Counted from the stretch's first letter, positions 26,010 through 34,263 are shown. The stretch is DNA of 64,000 bases from Mayfieldus sp963772265 (GCA_963772265.1 CAVYWS010000001.1:62001-126000); one strand, 5' to 3'. Made by a program: numbers and translations. The notes: generated from the sequence alone by a model not told the origin.

Positions 26010-26570
26010 GTGATCAGCACAAACCAGTTCAAGAACGGCTCCCATATCGAGATCGACGGGACCGTCTACAAGATCCTCGAGTTCCAGCACGTAAAGCCCG
26101 GCAAAGGCGGGGCTTTCGTGCGCACCAAGGTGCGCAGGATCGACGACGGAAGCGTCATCGACAAGACCTTCCGGGCGGGTGAGAAGTTCCGCCCGGTGCA
26201 CACCGAGAGCCGCAAGATGCAGTACCTCTACGACTCCGGCGACGCGGCGGTCTTCATGGACACCCGCGACTACGAGCAGCTCGAGCTTCCGCGGGGCCTG
26301 GCCGGCGACGCGATGCAGTGGATGCGGCCCAACGACGAGGTCGACGTCCTGTTCGTCGACGAGCGGCCCACCGACGTACAGGTGGCGAGCGCGGTCGAGA
26401 TGAAGGTCGTCAAGACCGAGCCCGGCGTCAAGGGCGACACCGCTTCGGGCGGCGGCACCAAGGCCGCCACGCTGGAGTCCGGGGTCACCGTTCAGGTCCC
26501 GCTCTTCGTCGAGGAGGGCGAGACCGTGCGAGTCGACACCCGCAGCGGCGAGTACGTCTCGCGCGCGTAG
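26010..26570 (+). CDS. efp: Elongation factor P
   Basis: Rescues ribosomes stalled at polyproline. 186 residues from GTG 26010, intact. The KOW-like domain I reads STNQFKNGSHIEIDGTVYKI and EFQHVKPGKGGAFVRTKVR; the Lys in PGKGGAF is the position that is modified in other bacteria. OB domains II and III follow (MQYLYDSGDAAVFMDTRDYE, and C-terminal VQVPLFVEEGETVRVDTRSG). No modification gene (epmA, ymfI, earP) is visible in this window. It forms an efp-nusB block. Confidence 0.97.
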   Translation: MISTNQFKNGSHIEIDGTVYKILEFQHVKPGKGGAFVRTKVRRIDDGSVIDKTFRAGEKFRPVHTESRKMQYLYDSGDAAVFMDTRDYEQLELPRGLAGDAMQWMRPNDEVDVLFVDERPTDVQVASAVEMKVVKTEPGVKGDTASGGGTKAATLESGVTVQVPLFVEEGETVRVDTRSGEYVSRA

Positions 26571-26580
26571 GCTTTCGTCC

Positions 26581-26967
26581 ATGCGCCGCTCGGACCAGCG
26601 CCGCGATGCCGTCTTTGCCTGCTATCAGCGGGACGTCACCGGACGCCCGCTCTCGGAGCTGATCCCGGCCGAGGCGAAGCCGTTCACGCGCGAGCTCGCC
26701 GCCGGAGTCGACGAGCACCGCGACGAGCTCGACGCGGCGATCGCCGCGCACGCCAAGGGCTGGGCCCTGGACCGGATCGCGCCCCTGGATCGCAACATCA
26801 TGCGGGTCGCCCTGTTCGAGATCGGCCACCGCGACGACGTGCCGACCGAGGTGGCGATCGACGAAGCCGTGGAGCTGGCAAAGGAGTACTCCGGCGCCGA
26901 CGCGCCTGGATTCGTCAACGGGGTGTTGGGGGCCGCGGTTCGCGACGCCGAGGCGGTCGAGCCGTGA
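26581..26967 (+). CDS. nusB: Transcription antitermination factor NusB
   Basis: 128 residues from ATG 26581, ten bases after efp. All-helical NusB fold: RSDQRRDAVFACYQRDVTG, the second-half helix WALDRIAPLDRNIMRVALFE, then PTEVAIDEAVELAKEYSGAD and FVNGVLGAAVRD, which are the most conserved NusB segments. It acts with NusE in rRNA antitermination. The stop overlaps the next small gene (GTGA). Confidence 0.95.
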   Translation: MRRSDQRRDAVFACYQRDVTGRPLSELIPAEAKPFTRELAAGVDEHRDELDAAIAAHAKGWALDRIAPLDRNIMRVALFEIGHRDDVPTEVAIDEAVELAKEYSGADAPGFVNGVLGAAVRDAEAVEP

Positions 26968-27137
26968 CCCGGCTCGAGCAGATCACCGACCGCCTGCGCC
27001 AGATCACCGCCGAGCTGTCCGATCCCGAGGTGGGGGACGAGCGGGCCGGCGAATTGACCAAGGAGGCCGCCGAGCTCGCCGCCGAGGCGTCGGAGGAGGT
27101 AAACCGGGCGCTGCGAGAGGCGTCCAGCGATGAGTGA
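26964..27137 (+). CDS. Small helical protein in the xseB position (possible exonuclease VII small subunit)
   Basis: 57 residues from GTG 26964, overlapping nusB by four bases and the next gene by eight. The sequence is one long charged helix pair: LEQITDRLRQITAELSDPEV, then ELTKEAAELAAEASEEVNRA. Length and helical hairpin character fit XseB, and nusB-xseA-xseB-ispA-dxs is a common order, but xseA is missing here and the similarity is weak. It could instead be a lineage-specific coiled-coil protein. The coupled overlaps on both sides argue that it is translated. Confidence 0.55.
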   Translation: MTRLEQITDRLRQITAELSDPEVGDERAGELTKEAAELAAEASEEVNRALREASSDE

Positions 27138-27996
27138 GTACCCCGAGGACCTGCGCGAGCTGGTCGAATCCCAGCTGGCGCGGCTTCAATTCTCCGAGAA
27201 CGGCTCGACCGCCGGGCTGGAGGAGGCGATGCGCTACTCGCTGCTCGCGGGAGGCAAGCGGATCCGGCCTGTCCTGGCTCTGGCAACCGCCCGAGCCCTG
27301 GGTGCCGACCCGGCCGCCTTCCTCCCGGCCGCCGCGGCGATCGAGCTGATCCACACCTACTCGCTGATCCACGACGACCTGCCGGCGATGGACGACGACG
27401 AGCTGCGGCGCGGCCGGCCGACCTCGCACGTCAAGTTCGGCGAGGACGTCGCGATCCTCGCCGGGGATGGGCTCTTCGCCGAGGCGGTGCGCCTGTTCTG
27501 CGCCCAGCCCGGATCGCCGCAGCGAGTCCTCGCGGCGCTCGCCGAGCTGACCGCGGCGACCGGCGTGGGCGGCATGGTGGGCGGTCAGTACGTCGACGTC
27601 ACCCAGGCCGAGCTCGACGCCGACCGCCTGCGTGATCTGCACGCTCTGAAGACGGGGCGGTTGATCGGCGCCAGCGTCGGCGCCGTACTGGTGCTGGAGG
27701 GAGTGGGCGAACCTGAGACAATTACCTACCGCCGTTTCGCCGACGAGGTCGGCGTCCTTTTTCAGATAGTCGACGACATCCTCGACGTCACCGGAAGCGA
27801 CGAAGAGCTCGGAAAACCGCACGGTTCTGATGAACGGCACGGAAAGGTCACCTACGTCAGCCTCTTCGGCCTCGAGCGGGCCCGCGAGCTGGCCACCGAA
27901 TCCCACGCCAAGGCACGCCAGGCCCTCGACGAGGCCGACCCCGGCAGCGACGACCTCGAGCGGGTGACCGACTTCATCTACACCCGCCACGCATGA
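27130..27996 (+). CDS. Polyprenyl synthase (FPP/GGPP synthase type)
   Basis: Condenses IPP with allylic diphosphates. 288 residues, ATG 27130. Motifs: LLAGGKRIRPVLALATA, first Asp-rich motif HDDLPAMDDDELRRG, GQYVDVTQAE, LHALKTGRLIGASV, and second Asp-rich motif FQIVDDILDVTG with DERHGKVTYV. The spacing of the first motif (DDxxxxDD) with aromatic residues upstream (Tyr-Ser at about 77-78) fits bacterial FPP/GGPP synthases; chain length is not certain. The stop overlaps dxs (ATGA), so isoprenoid precursor supply is coupled. Confidence 0.93.
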   Translation: MSEYPEDLRELVESQLARLQFSENGSTAGLEEAMRYSLLAGGKRIRPVLALATARALGADPAAFLPAAAAIELIHTYSLIHDDLPAMDDDELRRGRPTSHVKFGEDVAILAGDGLFAEAVRLFCAQPGSPQRVLAALAELTAATGVGGMVGGQYVDVTQAELDADRLRDLHALKTGRLIGASVGAVLVLEGVGEPETITYRRFADEVGVLFQIVDDILDVTGSDEELGKPHGSDERHGKVTYVSLFGLERARELATESHAKARQALDEADPGSDDLERVTDFIYTRHA

Positions 27997-30026
27997 GCGA
28001 CGAGCCCAGCACCCACCACCGAGCACCGAGCACCGAGCTCCTCGGCCGGATCAACGGCCCCGAGGATCTGAAGGGGTTGGATGACGACCAGCTCCAGGGC
28101 TTGGCGCAGGAGCTCCGCGGTTATGTGATCGACGTGATCGGCGAAATCGGCGGCCACTTCGGCGCCAACCTCGGCACCTGCGAGCTGGCGGTCGCACTGC
28201 ACAGCCTGCTCGAGTCCCCCCGCGACAAGATCCTCTGGGACGTCGGCCACCAGGCCTATCCCCACAAGGTCCTCACGGGCCGCCGCGACCGCCTTTCGAC
28301 GATCCGCCAGTACGAGGGCCTGGCCCCGTTCTGCTCGGTCTTCGAGTCCGAGCACGACATCATGGGCGCCGGCCATGCCTCCACCTCGATCGGCTACGCG
28401 GTCGGACTAAAAGAAGCGATGCGGGCGGGCATCGGCGAGGACGGCAAGGTCGTCGCGGTGATCGGCGACGGCGCCCTGACCGGCGGCGTCGCCTACGAGG
28501 CGCTCCACAACGCGGGCGGGCTCCAGACGCCGATCGTGATCGTGCTCAACGACAACGGGATGTCGATCTCGCCCAACGTCGGCGCGATCTCGCGCAACTT
28601 CCAGCGAGTCCGGCTTCACCCCGGCCTCTACCACGCTCGCGAAGGAGTCGAGGACCGGCTCACCAAGCTGCCGCTCGGCCTCGGCCGGACGATCGAACGC
28701 CTCGGCCCCGAGGTAAAGGCGGCGATCAAGTCCTATCTCGCTCCCGGCCTCCTGTTCGAGGAGCTCGACCTCGCCTACATGGGGATCATCGACGGCCACG
28801 ACGTCAAGGCGCTGCGCCGCACGATCGGCGAGGCGCTGCAGGCCGACCGCCCGGTCGTCGTCCACATCCACACCGTCAAGGGCAAGGGGTTCGCCCCCGC
28901 CGAAGAGGGCGGTCTGGAGGGGATGGAGAAGTGGCACGCGGCGAAGCCGGGCTCGATCGTCGACCGCAAGCCGGCCGACGCGAAGCCGAAGCCGGTCCCG
29001 GTCCGCGAATCCAACTCGCCCCCCTCGATCGCCCCCGAGAAGCTCGAGGCGCCGAAGCCCGCGACGCCGCCCCAGTACACCTCGGTCTTCGCCGACGCCC
29101 TGGTCGCCGAGGCCCAGCGCGACAAGCGGGTGATCGGGATCACCGCGGCGATGGCTGGGGGGACCGGCCTCAACAAGCTCTGCAAGGAGCTGCCGGAGCA
29201 GTACTACGACGTCGGCATCGCCGAGCAGGACGCGGTGCTGTTCGCCGCCGGGCTGTCGCTGCAGGGAGCGAAGCCGGTTTGCGCGATCTACTCGACCTTC
29301 CTGCAGCGCGCCTTCGACCAGATCGTCCACGACGTCTGCCTGCAGGAGCTGAACGTCGTCTTCGCGATGGATCGCGCCGGACTGGTCGGCGACGACGGGC
29401 CCACCCATCATGGGGCGTTCGACGTCTCATACCTGCGGCCGCTGCCCAACATCGTTCTGATGGCCCCGCGCGACGAGGCGGCGCTGGTCCACATGCTGCG
29501 CACCGCAGTCGCCCACGATGGGCCGATCGCGCTGCGCTACCCGCGCGGCGCCGCCGAGGGCGTCGCGCTGCCGAAGAGCCCGCAGGAGATCCCGATCGGA
29601 AGCGGGGAGCTCCTGGCCGAGGGCGAGCGGGTGGCGCTGCTCGGCTACGGCTACGGGGTCCAGGTCGCGCTCGATGCGGCGAAGCTGCTCGGCCGCCACG
29701 ACCTCAGCGTCAGCGTCGCCGACGGCCGCTTCGCCAAGCCGCTCGACACCGAGCTGGTCCGCCGGCTCGCCCGCGAGCACGAGCTGCTGGTCACGATCGA
29801 GGAGAACGTGCTGCCGGGCGGCTTCGGCTCGGCCGTGCTCGAACACCTCGAGGACGCATTTGCGGACCCGGGCTCGAGGGCGCGGGTGATGCGGCTCGGC
29901 CTACCGGACCGCTACGTCACCCACGGCAAGCCCGCGCTGCTGCGTGAGGAGGTCGGCTTCACCGGCGATGCGGTCGCCGAGCGGGTGATGGCGGCGCTGA
30001 GCAGCCGCGAGCACGCGCTCGGTTAG
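27993..30026 (+). CDS. dxs: 1-deoxy-D-xylulose-5-phosphate synthase
   Basis: First step of the MEP pathway: pyruvate plus glyceraldehyde 3-phosphate. 677 residues, ATG 27993, intact. Thiamine diphosphate motif GDGALTGGVAYEALHNAG with VLNDNGMSISPNVG; AGHASTSIGYAVGLKEAMR; transketolase pyrimidine domain GITAAMAGGTGLNKL, VGIAEQDAVLFAAGLSL, AMDRAGLVGDDGPTHHGAFD and C-terminal VTIEENVLPGGFGSAV. A ~45-residue Pro/Lys/Glu-rich linker (about 325-365, ADAKPKPVPVRESNSPPSIA) between domains I and II makes it longer than the ~620-aa E. coli enzyme. Confidence 0.97.
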   Translation: MSDEPSTHHRAPSTELLGRINGPEDLKGLDDDQLQGLAQELRGYVIDVIGEIGGHFGANLGTCELAVALHSLLESPRDKILWDVGHQAYPHKVLTGRRDRLSTIRQYEGLAPFCSVFESEHDIMGAGHASTSIGYAVGLKEAMRAGIGEDGKVVAVIGDGALTGGVAYEALHNAGGLQTPIVIVLNDNGMSISPNVGAISRNFQRVRLHPGLYHAREGVEDRLTKLPLGLGRTIERLGPEVKAAIKSYLAPGLLFEELDLAYMGIIDGHDVKALRRTIGEALQADRPVVVHIHTVKGKGFAPAEEGGLEGMEKWHAAKPGSIVDRKPADAKPKPVPVRESNSPPSIAPEKLEAPKPATPPQYTSVFADALVAEAQRDKRVIGITAAMAGGTGLNKLCKELPEQYYDVGIAEQDAVLFAAGLSLQGAKPVCAIYSTFLQRAFDQIVHDVCLQELNVVFAMDRAGLVGDDGPTHHGAFDVSYLRPLPNIVLMAPRDEAALVHMLRTAVAHDGPIALRYPRGAAEGVALPKSPQEIPIGSGELLAEGERVALLGYGYGVQVALDAAKLLGRHDLSVSVADGRFAKPLDTELVRRLAREHELLVTIEENVLPGGFGSAVLEHLEDAFADPGSRARVMRLGLPDRYVTHGKPALLREEVGFTGDAVAERVMAALSSREHALG

Positions 30027-30711
30027 CCCGAGCAGCCGGGGCGCCAGCGTGATCGCCGCGATGTCGAACAGCACGTAGATGCTTGCGATGCCGCTGGGCG
30101 GGTTGCCGGCGCTGAGCGGCGTGCCGGGTACCGCATCGGACCAATGCCAGGCCCCGATCGCTGTCCCGTATAGCTCGAGGAAGGCAACGATCGGCGAAGA
30201 CGCCGGCGTAGAGGGTCGGTGCCCGCCCGCGAATCAGCATGTAGATCAGCAGCAGGCCGGCGATCGCTCCGAGCAGGTCCGGGCGCCCGAGCAGGAGGAG
30301 CCCGGCCGCGCCCCAGGCCCCGACCGCGGTCGCGGCGGCGATCGCGAATCCGCGCGCGTGGCGCTGGACGGTCCCCGACTGGCTTATCCGCAGGCCGCCG
30401 AGGTAGACGAGCCCATGGCCGGGGGGGACGAAGGCGGGCAGATTGTCGAGCCGGTAGGTGTAGGCGCCGATCACGATCGAGCCCAGCACCTCGGCGCAGG
30501 TCGCCACGATGACCACCAGGACGACGCGGCTGCGATCCTCGGTGCCGAGCGAGCGGCAGGAGAGGATCAGGATCGCCCAGGTCGCGGCCCCGAGCAGAAG
30601 CTGCTCGTGAGCGCTGGCCTGCGAATCGAGGGCCAGGAATGAGGCGATCACCAGCAGCACGCCGGCCGCGAAGGGGATTGGGTCGGCGAGCTTGCGGGCC
30701 ACTGCCTGCAA
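29901..30711 (-). CDS. Polytopic membrane protein, unknown (one frame break; overlaps dxs 3' end)
   Basis: About 270 residues from ATG 30711. Seven or so hydrophobic helices: IPFAAGVLLVIASFLALDSQ, LLLGAATWAILILSC, VVLVVIVATCAEVLGSIVIG, then HGLVYLGGLRISQSG and LLLIYMLIRGRAPTLYAG. The frame breaks near 30190; the adjacent frame reads IVAFLELYGTAIGAWHWSDA and GIASIYVLFDIAAITLAPRL and stops at 29901-29903. The corrected C-terminus therefore overlaps the dxs coding sequence antisense by about 125 bases. WHW and the TYRLDNLP region are reminiscent of carotenoid/lycopene-related membrane proteins, but I cannot name the family. Confidence 0.6.
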
Positions 30712-30789
30712 TATTCGCGTCCCCGCCAGGCGTCAGATCAAGATTGCCGCCAGGTTCCCCTAGGAGTGGGTAGGTGTCTCGTGGCTGGG

Positions 30790-30999
30790 CTAGTACCGAG
30801 GCTGATCGTGGTAGCGGTCGCCCCGGGTGCGGCTCGCGAAGACCAGCGTTTGGAACAGCGCCACCACCAGGCCAACGAGCCCGGCGACGATCAGGATCAG
30901 GCCGATGAAGTGCTCGTTGACATGCTTGATCTGGAAGTTGACGCCCCAGCGCAGTATCGCCCCGGCGACGATCAGGAATATCGCTCCGGCAAAGGTCAT
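30790..30999 (-). CDS. DUF6458-like small membrane protein
   Basis: 69 residues from ATG 30999. Two membrane helices: FAGAIFLIVAGAILRWGVNF at the N-terminus and HFIGLILIVAGLVGLVVALF in the middle, then a short basic/tyrosine tail (RTRGDRYHDQPRY). This two-helix layout and the IFLIVAGAIL start match the DUF6458 family widespread in actinobacteria. Function unknown. It lies between convergent or oppositely oriented genes with no evident operon partner. Confidence 0.72.
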   Translation of the reverse strand: MTFAGAIFLIVAGAILRWGVNFQIKHVNEHFIGLILIVAGLVGLVVALFQTLVFASRTRGDRYHDQPRY

Positions 31000-31038
31000 C
31001 GTCCTTGCCGTCTACCCGGCGTCCGTTTTGGCAGACCT

Positions 31039-31263
31039 ATGCCTCGGAGGGTGATTGAACCCCTGCTCGTGGGTACTCGCTGCGACAAGCAGGTGGTCGA
31101 GGTCCTGCAGCGGATACGCCGCGAGGCGGAGGAGACCGACGAGCGCTGCAGCGAGGTGATCGACGGCCGTGAAGGGAAGAAGACCGCGATCCTCGGCAAG
31201 TTGAACGAGAAGGCGGGCGAGGATGAGGTCAAGCTGGCGAGCGAGGAAGACCCGACTTCCTGA
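31039..31263 (+). CDS. Small charged hypothetical protein (weak)
   Basis: A possible 74-residue protein from ATG 31039: mostly charged helix, including DKQVVEVLQRIRREAEETDE and LGKLNEKAGEDEVKLASEED. The start context has no clear ribosome site. The amphipathic composition is plausible for a small soluble protein and differs from the Arg/Pro/Ala-rich shadow frames around it. No family recognised. The opposite strand also carries an open frame, but with shadow-like composition. Confidence 0.35.
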   Translation: MPRRVIEPLLVGTRCDKQVVEVLQRIRREAEETDERCSEVIDGREGKKTAILGKLNEKAGEDEVKLASEEDPTS

Positions 31264-31281
31264 ACGCCTAAGCTGCTTGCG

Positions 31282-31548
31282 GTGCGTTCCGGTCGCCGCC
31301 GATCACCAACCGACCACGAGGTCGTCAACGGGATCAGGGAGGTCGCAGGGGACGGCTACTGCACGGCCAATTCCCTTCATCTCGAGCCGTTTCGGCAACT
31401 CGACCGGCGGTCGCTGGGGCGAGCGCTGCGGCGAGCGGCCAACCGGGGCTTGATCCTCGAGCGCCGCGGCCCCGACGGCCTCCGCTACGTCGCCGTGGCC
31501 GCTGAGGGTTGGCGCCTTATCGAGGAAGGGCCCCTGCCTACTCCATGA
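31282..31548 (+). CDS. Small winged-helix-like protein
   Basis: 88 residues from GTG 31282. The order of elements suggests a compact winged helix: DHEVVNGIREVAGDGYCTAN (helix 1-2), FRQLDRRSLGRALRRAANRG (recognition-type helices), then LILERRGPDGLRYVAVAAEG (two-strand wing). It resembles MarR/PadR-like minimal DNA-binding domains or a protein-interaction winged helix. It has no dimerisation extension. Its 3' end overlaps the convergent STAS gene by 11 bases. Confidence 0.55.
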   Translation: MRSGRRRSPTDHEVVNGIREVAGDGYCTANSLHLEPFRQLDRRSLGRALRRAANRGLILERRGPDGLRYVAVAAEGWRLIEEGPLPTP

Positions 31549-31885
31549 ACGGCAGGCGGCCGTCGAGTCCGCAGATCTCGATCAGGCGCTGAACGTCCTC
31601 GGAGCGGCTGGGGATCAGCCGCAGCCGATCGGAGTCTTCCTTTGAGCGGCGCACGGCGGCGATCAGCATCGCGATCCCGTTTGAGTCGATGAAGTCGACT
31701 CCGCTGAGATCGACGACGATGCGCCCGGCGTCGCTCGCTTCGGCTTTGACCAGCTCTGACTCGACCGCGGAGCTGTTGTGCAGGTCGAGCTCGCCCCTGA
31801 GCGTGATCAGGTGGGAGTTTCCGGCCGCCACCGATTGCAGCTCCAGGGCTCCGATCCGGCGCTGCTGCTCTGGCTGGGCGCTCAC
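31538..31885 (-). CDS. STAS-domain anti-sigma factor antagonist
   Basis: 115 residues from GTG 31885. Single STAS domain: HLITLRGELDLHNSSAVESE, then RIVVDLSGVDFIDSNGIAML with the phosphorylatable Ser in DSNG, and RLRLIPSRSEDVQRLIEICG. Such proteins bind anti-sigma kinases when unphosphorylated and release an alternative sigma factor. No kinase or sigma gene is present next to it, so its partner is elsewhere. It is translationally coupled to a small upstream gene by a GTGA overlap. Confidence 0.88.
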   Translation of the reverse strand: MSAQPEQQRRIGALELQSVAAGNSHLITLRGELDLHNSSAVESELVKAEASDAGRIVVDLSGVDFIDSNGIAMLIAAVRRSKEDSDRLRLIPSRSEDVQRLIEICGLDGRLPFME

Positions 31886-32085
31886 GCTAGGCCCTCCAGC
31901 CAGGTCGCGACCTTCCGGCGTATTCGTTGCTTGCGATCGTCATCGGGTACCTCCATCTCGGCTGCGAACGGAAGTCCTCGAAGCCCCCCGGCTTCAGTCC
32001 AATCCGGCCCTGGGCGGGGCTCACCGACCCCTTGCGTTGCCGGCGAGTCCGATGCCAAATATACGTCCGAATCGGCAGATTCCAA
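31882..32085 (-). CDS. Small acidic protein coupled to the STAS gene
   Basis: 67 residues from TTG 32085: acidic N-terminus (ESADSDVYLASDSPATQG) and a basic helical C-terminus (DDDRKQRIRRKVATWLEGLA). No family recognised. The evidence for reality is the GTGA overlap with the STAS gene and the plausible codon pattern at the 3' end; the start is uncertain, and an internal ATG near 31945 would leave only a 20-residue peptide. Confidence 0.4.
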   Translation of the reverse strand: MESADSDVYLASDSPATQGVGEPRPGPDWTEAGGLRGLPFAAEMEVPDDDRKQRIRRKVATWLEGLA

Positions 32086-32142
32086 ATCCGGCTCGGCGTG
32101 CGCCCATCGCCCGCGGTCGATGCGTTACCCTAATTTAGTTTC

Positions 32143-32526
32143 ATGAACAGTGATTCTGGAAATAACGCCGCCGGATCCAATTCGGCGGGGAGCAGCTGGG
32201 ACTTCCTCACCAACCACGCTCACGTCCTGCTCTGTGTCGCCGAAGACCCGGGCATCCGGCTGCGCGATATCGCCGCTGCTGTCGGCATCACCGAGCGCGG
32301 TGCACACAAGATCCTCTCCGAGCTGGTCGACGAGGGCTATGTGCTGCGCGAGCGACACGGCCGGCGAAACCGCTACAAGGTCAAGCCCGAGCTTCCCCTG
32401 CGGCACCCCTTGGTCCATGATCGAGAAGTGGGCGACCTGCTCAAGGTGCTGCGGAGGCCGGAGCGACCCGGAGGGCGTGGCGGGCGAACGAGGAGCTCCA
32501 GCTCAGACCGAGCGATCGCCCGCTAG
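32143..32526 (+). CDS. MarR-like winged-helix transcriptional regulator
   Basis: 127 residues from ATG 32143. After a Ser/Asn-rich start, the DNA-binding domain reads SWDFLTNHAHVLLCVAEDPG, IRLRDIAAAVGITERGAHKI (HTH) and LSELVDEGYVLRERHGRRNR (wing), YKVKPELPLRHPL. This is the short HTH family common in actinobacteria, usually without ligand-binding domain. The last ~35 residues are Arg/Ser-rich and may be affected by an indel. The gene ends overlapping the convergent DMT transporter by four bases. A low-GC stretch TTACCCTAATTTAG (32125-32138) just upstream could hold its promoter. Confidence 0.82.
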   Translation: MNSDSGNNAAGSNSAGSSWDFLTNHAHVLLCVAEDPGIRLRDIAAAVGITERGAHKILSELVDEGYVLRERHGRRNRYKVKPELPLRHPLVHDREVGDLLKVLRRPERPGGRGGRTRSSSSDRAIAR

Positions 32527-33389
32527 GGCGACGCCGGACGAGCCGCTCGCGTGGGCGCCGGCATCAGCGCCGCGCCGGCGATCACCAGGGCAAACGCGAG
32601 CATGCGGCCGGTGATCGCCACGGACCCGGCGCCGACCGGGTCACGAAAGACCAGGATTCCGCCGACGATTGCCGTGAGGTTGGCGGCGACCGACGTGAAG
32701 GCGATGACTTCGACGCCGGGTCCGAGCTGCAGGGCCCGGGCCGACGCGTAGAACGAGATGACCGAGGCGGCCAATGCCGCGAAGCTCCAGGGGCTGAGCA
32801 GCTCGAGCACGCCATCCCCAACGGCCTCGGTCAGGTACTTGATTGCGACATCGGAGACGCCGAACAGAGCGCCGGCGGCTGCGCCGAGGAGGATGCCCTG
32901 CCCAGCCGGGGAGAGGCCGAGGCGGTTGGAGAACGCGGCGAGCCCTGTGGCGAGGCCGAAGATCGTGCACTCGACGACGATCAATGCGGCAAGCGCGTAG
33001 CCGGGCACATCCCCCGCCCGGCGGCCCGAGGTGAGCCCGATCACGGCAAGGCCGACGGCCGTGATCAGCAGGCCGATCCACTGCCGGCGCCCGAGCCGAA
33101 AGCCGAAGTAGCGCTCTGCGATCACGGCCAGGAACACCAGTCCGCCCGCCAGCACCGCTTGAACGATCGACAGCGGCGCCAGCGCGAGGGCGCCGACGTG
33201 AAGCCCCCATGCCCCGACCGACACGATCCATCCGATCGTGAACCACCGGGAGTGAAAGAGGCCTGCGGCGCTTCGCAGAGGGTGCCGAACCAGCACCGGC
33301 GGCGCCAAGACCGCGCCGCGCTGTTTGAGCAGAAATGCGACGTTTGTCGCAACCGCGCAGGCCAAGGCGAGGGACAGTCCGGCGATCAC
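32523..33389 (-). CDS. DMT-family transporter (NIPA/EamA-like)
   Basis: 288 residues from GTG/ATG 33389, nine to ten membrane helices. It begins AGLSLALACAVATNVAFLLK, with KQRGAVLAPP after the first helix, and contains WIVSVGAWGLHVGALALAPL, SIVQAVLAGGLVFLAVIAER and FGVSDVAIKYLTEAVGDG. The SIVQ...LVFLAV segment and first-helix pattern resemble NIPA-type magnesium transporters and related actinobacterial DMT proteins. Substrate unknown. Confidence 0.82.
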   Translation of the reverse strand: MIAGLSLALACAVATNVAFLLKQRGAVLAPPVLVRHPLRSAAGLFHSRWFTIGWIVSVGAWGLHVGALALAPLSIVQAVLAGGLVFLAVIAERYFGFRLGRRQWIGLLITAVGLAVIGLTSGRRAGDVPGYALAALIVVECTIFGLATGLAAFSNRLGLSPAGQGILLGAAAGALFGVSDVAIKYLTEAVGDGVLELLSPWSFAALAASVISFYASARALQLGPGVEVIAFTSVAANLTAIVGGILVFRDPVGAGSVAITGRMLAFALVIAGAALMPAPTRAARPASP

Positions 33390-33445
33390 GACGGATCATT
33401 TTCCCCCTTGCAGGAGAGGTCGGTTGGACCCGGCGAGCGAAGGAG

Positions 33446-33811
33446 CTAGACGGGGGCCCCCGAGGCGGCGATCCGCTCCCGGGCCTTCTGCACGGCCATC
33501 ACCGAGCTGTGCACGGCGTTGGCGATCTGGGTGTTGGTGCGACCCGGGGTTCGCCTGACCTCGAAGTCGACGATCGTGGAAGCACGGAGCCGGGCACGGT
33601 CCTTCAGGGGCAAGTCCACCGTGCTGACGGCGGCGTCCGCCGCCAGTTCACGCTGGCAAAGGAGACATACCGGACCTTGGAGGTTCGTGGTCCAGTTGGC
33701 CGGAAGCCCGCGGCATTCGAGGTTGTCCATCAAACGCACCTCGACGCCGCAGTTGCCGCAGGTCCACCTTTGTTGTGCTTCTTGCTCGCCGGCGGGCGTC
33801 GTCTCGCTCAC
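33446..33811 (-). CDS. Zinc-ribbon plus helix-turn-helix-like small protein
   Basis: 121 residues from ATG 33811. An N-terminal four-cysteine ribbon is visible: WTCGNCGVEV, CRGLP, then GPVCLLCQRELA. The C-terminal part (DRARLRASTIVDFEVRRTPG and RTNTQIANAVHSSVMAVQKA) looks like an HTH that recognises DNA or RNA. I do not recognise a named family; a transcription regulator or phage-like control protein is plausible. It overlaps the upstream gene by ATGA, so the two are one unit. Confidence 0.65.
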   Translation of the reverse strand: MSETTPAGEQEAQQRWTCGNCGVEVRLMDNLECRGLPANWTTNLQGPVCLLCQRELAADAAVSTVDLPLKDRARLRASTIVDFEVRRTPGRTNTQIANAVHSSVMAVQKARERIAASGAPV

Positions 33812-34263
33812 GAGGGCTGGCTCGTCGTCCGAGGCGGGTCGCGGTGAATCGACGGGTTCTGCTCGCGAAGGGCGATGGCAATTTCGTCCAGAACGTCGGG
33901 ACGACGTTGGAACTTGCGTTCGTACAGCCGCGTCTTTTGAAGCTTTTCCGTCTTCGCACCCTCGAGGTCGGCGAGGATCTCCTTGACGCTGAGATCGTCG
34001 TACCCCCGAAGTGGCTCTTGGCCGCGGAGGTAGCGAAGCTTGTCGAAGACCGGTTGGCGGTTCTCATGCGATTTCTCATAGGCCTGGATCGCCCCCAGCT
34101 CCGCCTGTGAGTGCTTGGACAGATCTGCGATCAGGTGCTTGCTGCTGATCCGGTCGTAGCCGGGAATCGGAAGCTGGCCCCCCTCGGTGGAAGAGCCCGC
34201 GCCGCCGCCGGTACGTGCGTCATTGCCCGAGAGGCGATCCTTGAGGAAGTTGAGAATGGACAT
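33808..34263 (-). CDS. Helical hypothetical protein, partner of the zinc-ribbon protein
   Basis: ATG 34263 gives 151 residues (the frame is open further upstream but this start gives MSILNFLKDRLSGNDART). The middle is well structured: PIPGYDRISSKHLIADLSKH, SQAELGAIQAYEKSHENRQP, VFDKLRYLRGQEPLRGYDDL, SVKEILADLEGAKTEKLQKT, and RLYERKFQRRPDVLDEIAIA. Two repeats of the type PGYDxLS-x-K-x-L/I-x-ADL suggest a duplicated small helical domain. Function unknown. The pattern IPGYDxLS..EI...L is seen in actinobacterial proteins of unknown function with lipid-droplet-like or stress context; I would not assign more. Confidence 0.65.
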   Translation of the reverse strand: MSILNFLKDRLSGNDARTGGGAGSSTEGGQLPIPGYDRISSKHLIADLSKHSQAELGAIQAYEKSHENRQPVFDKLRYLRGQEPLRGYDDLSVKEILADLEGAKTEKLQKTRLYERKFQRRPDVLDEIAIALREQNPSIHRDPPRTTSQPS

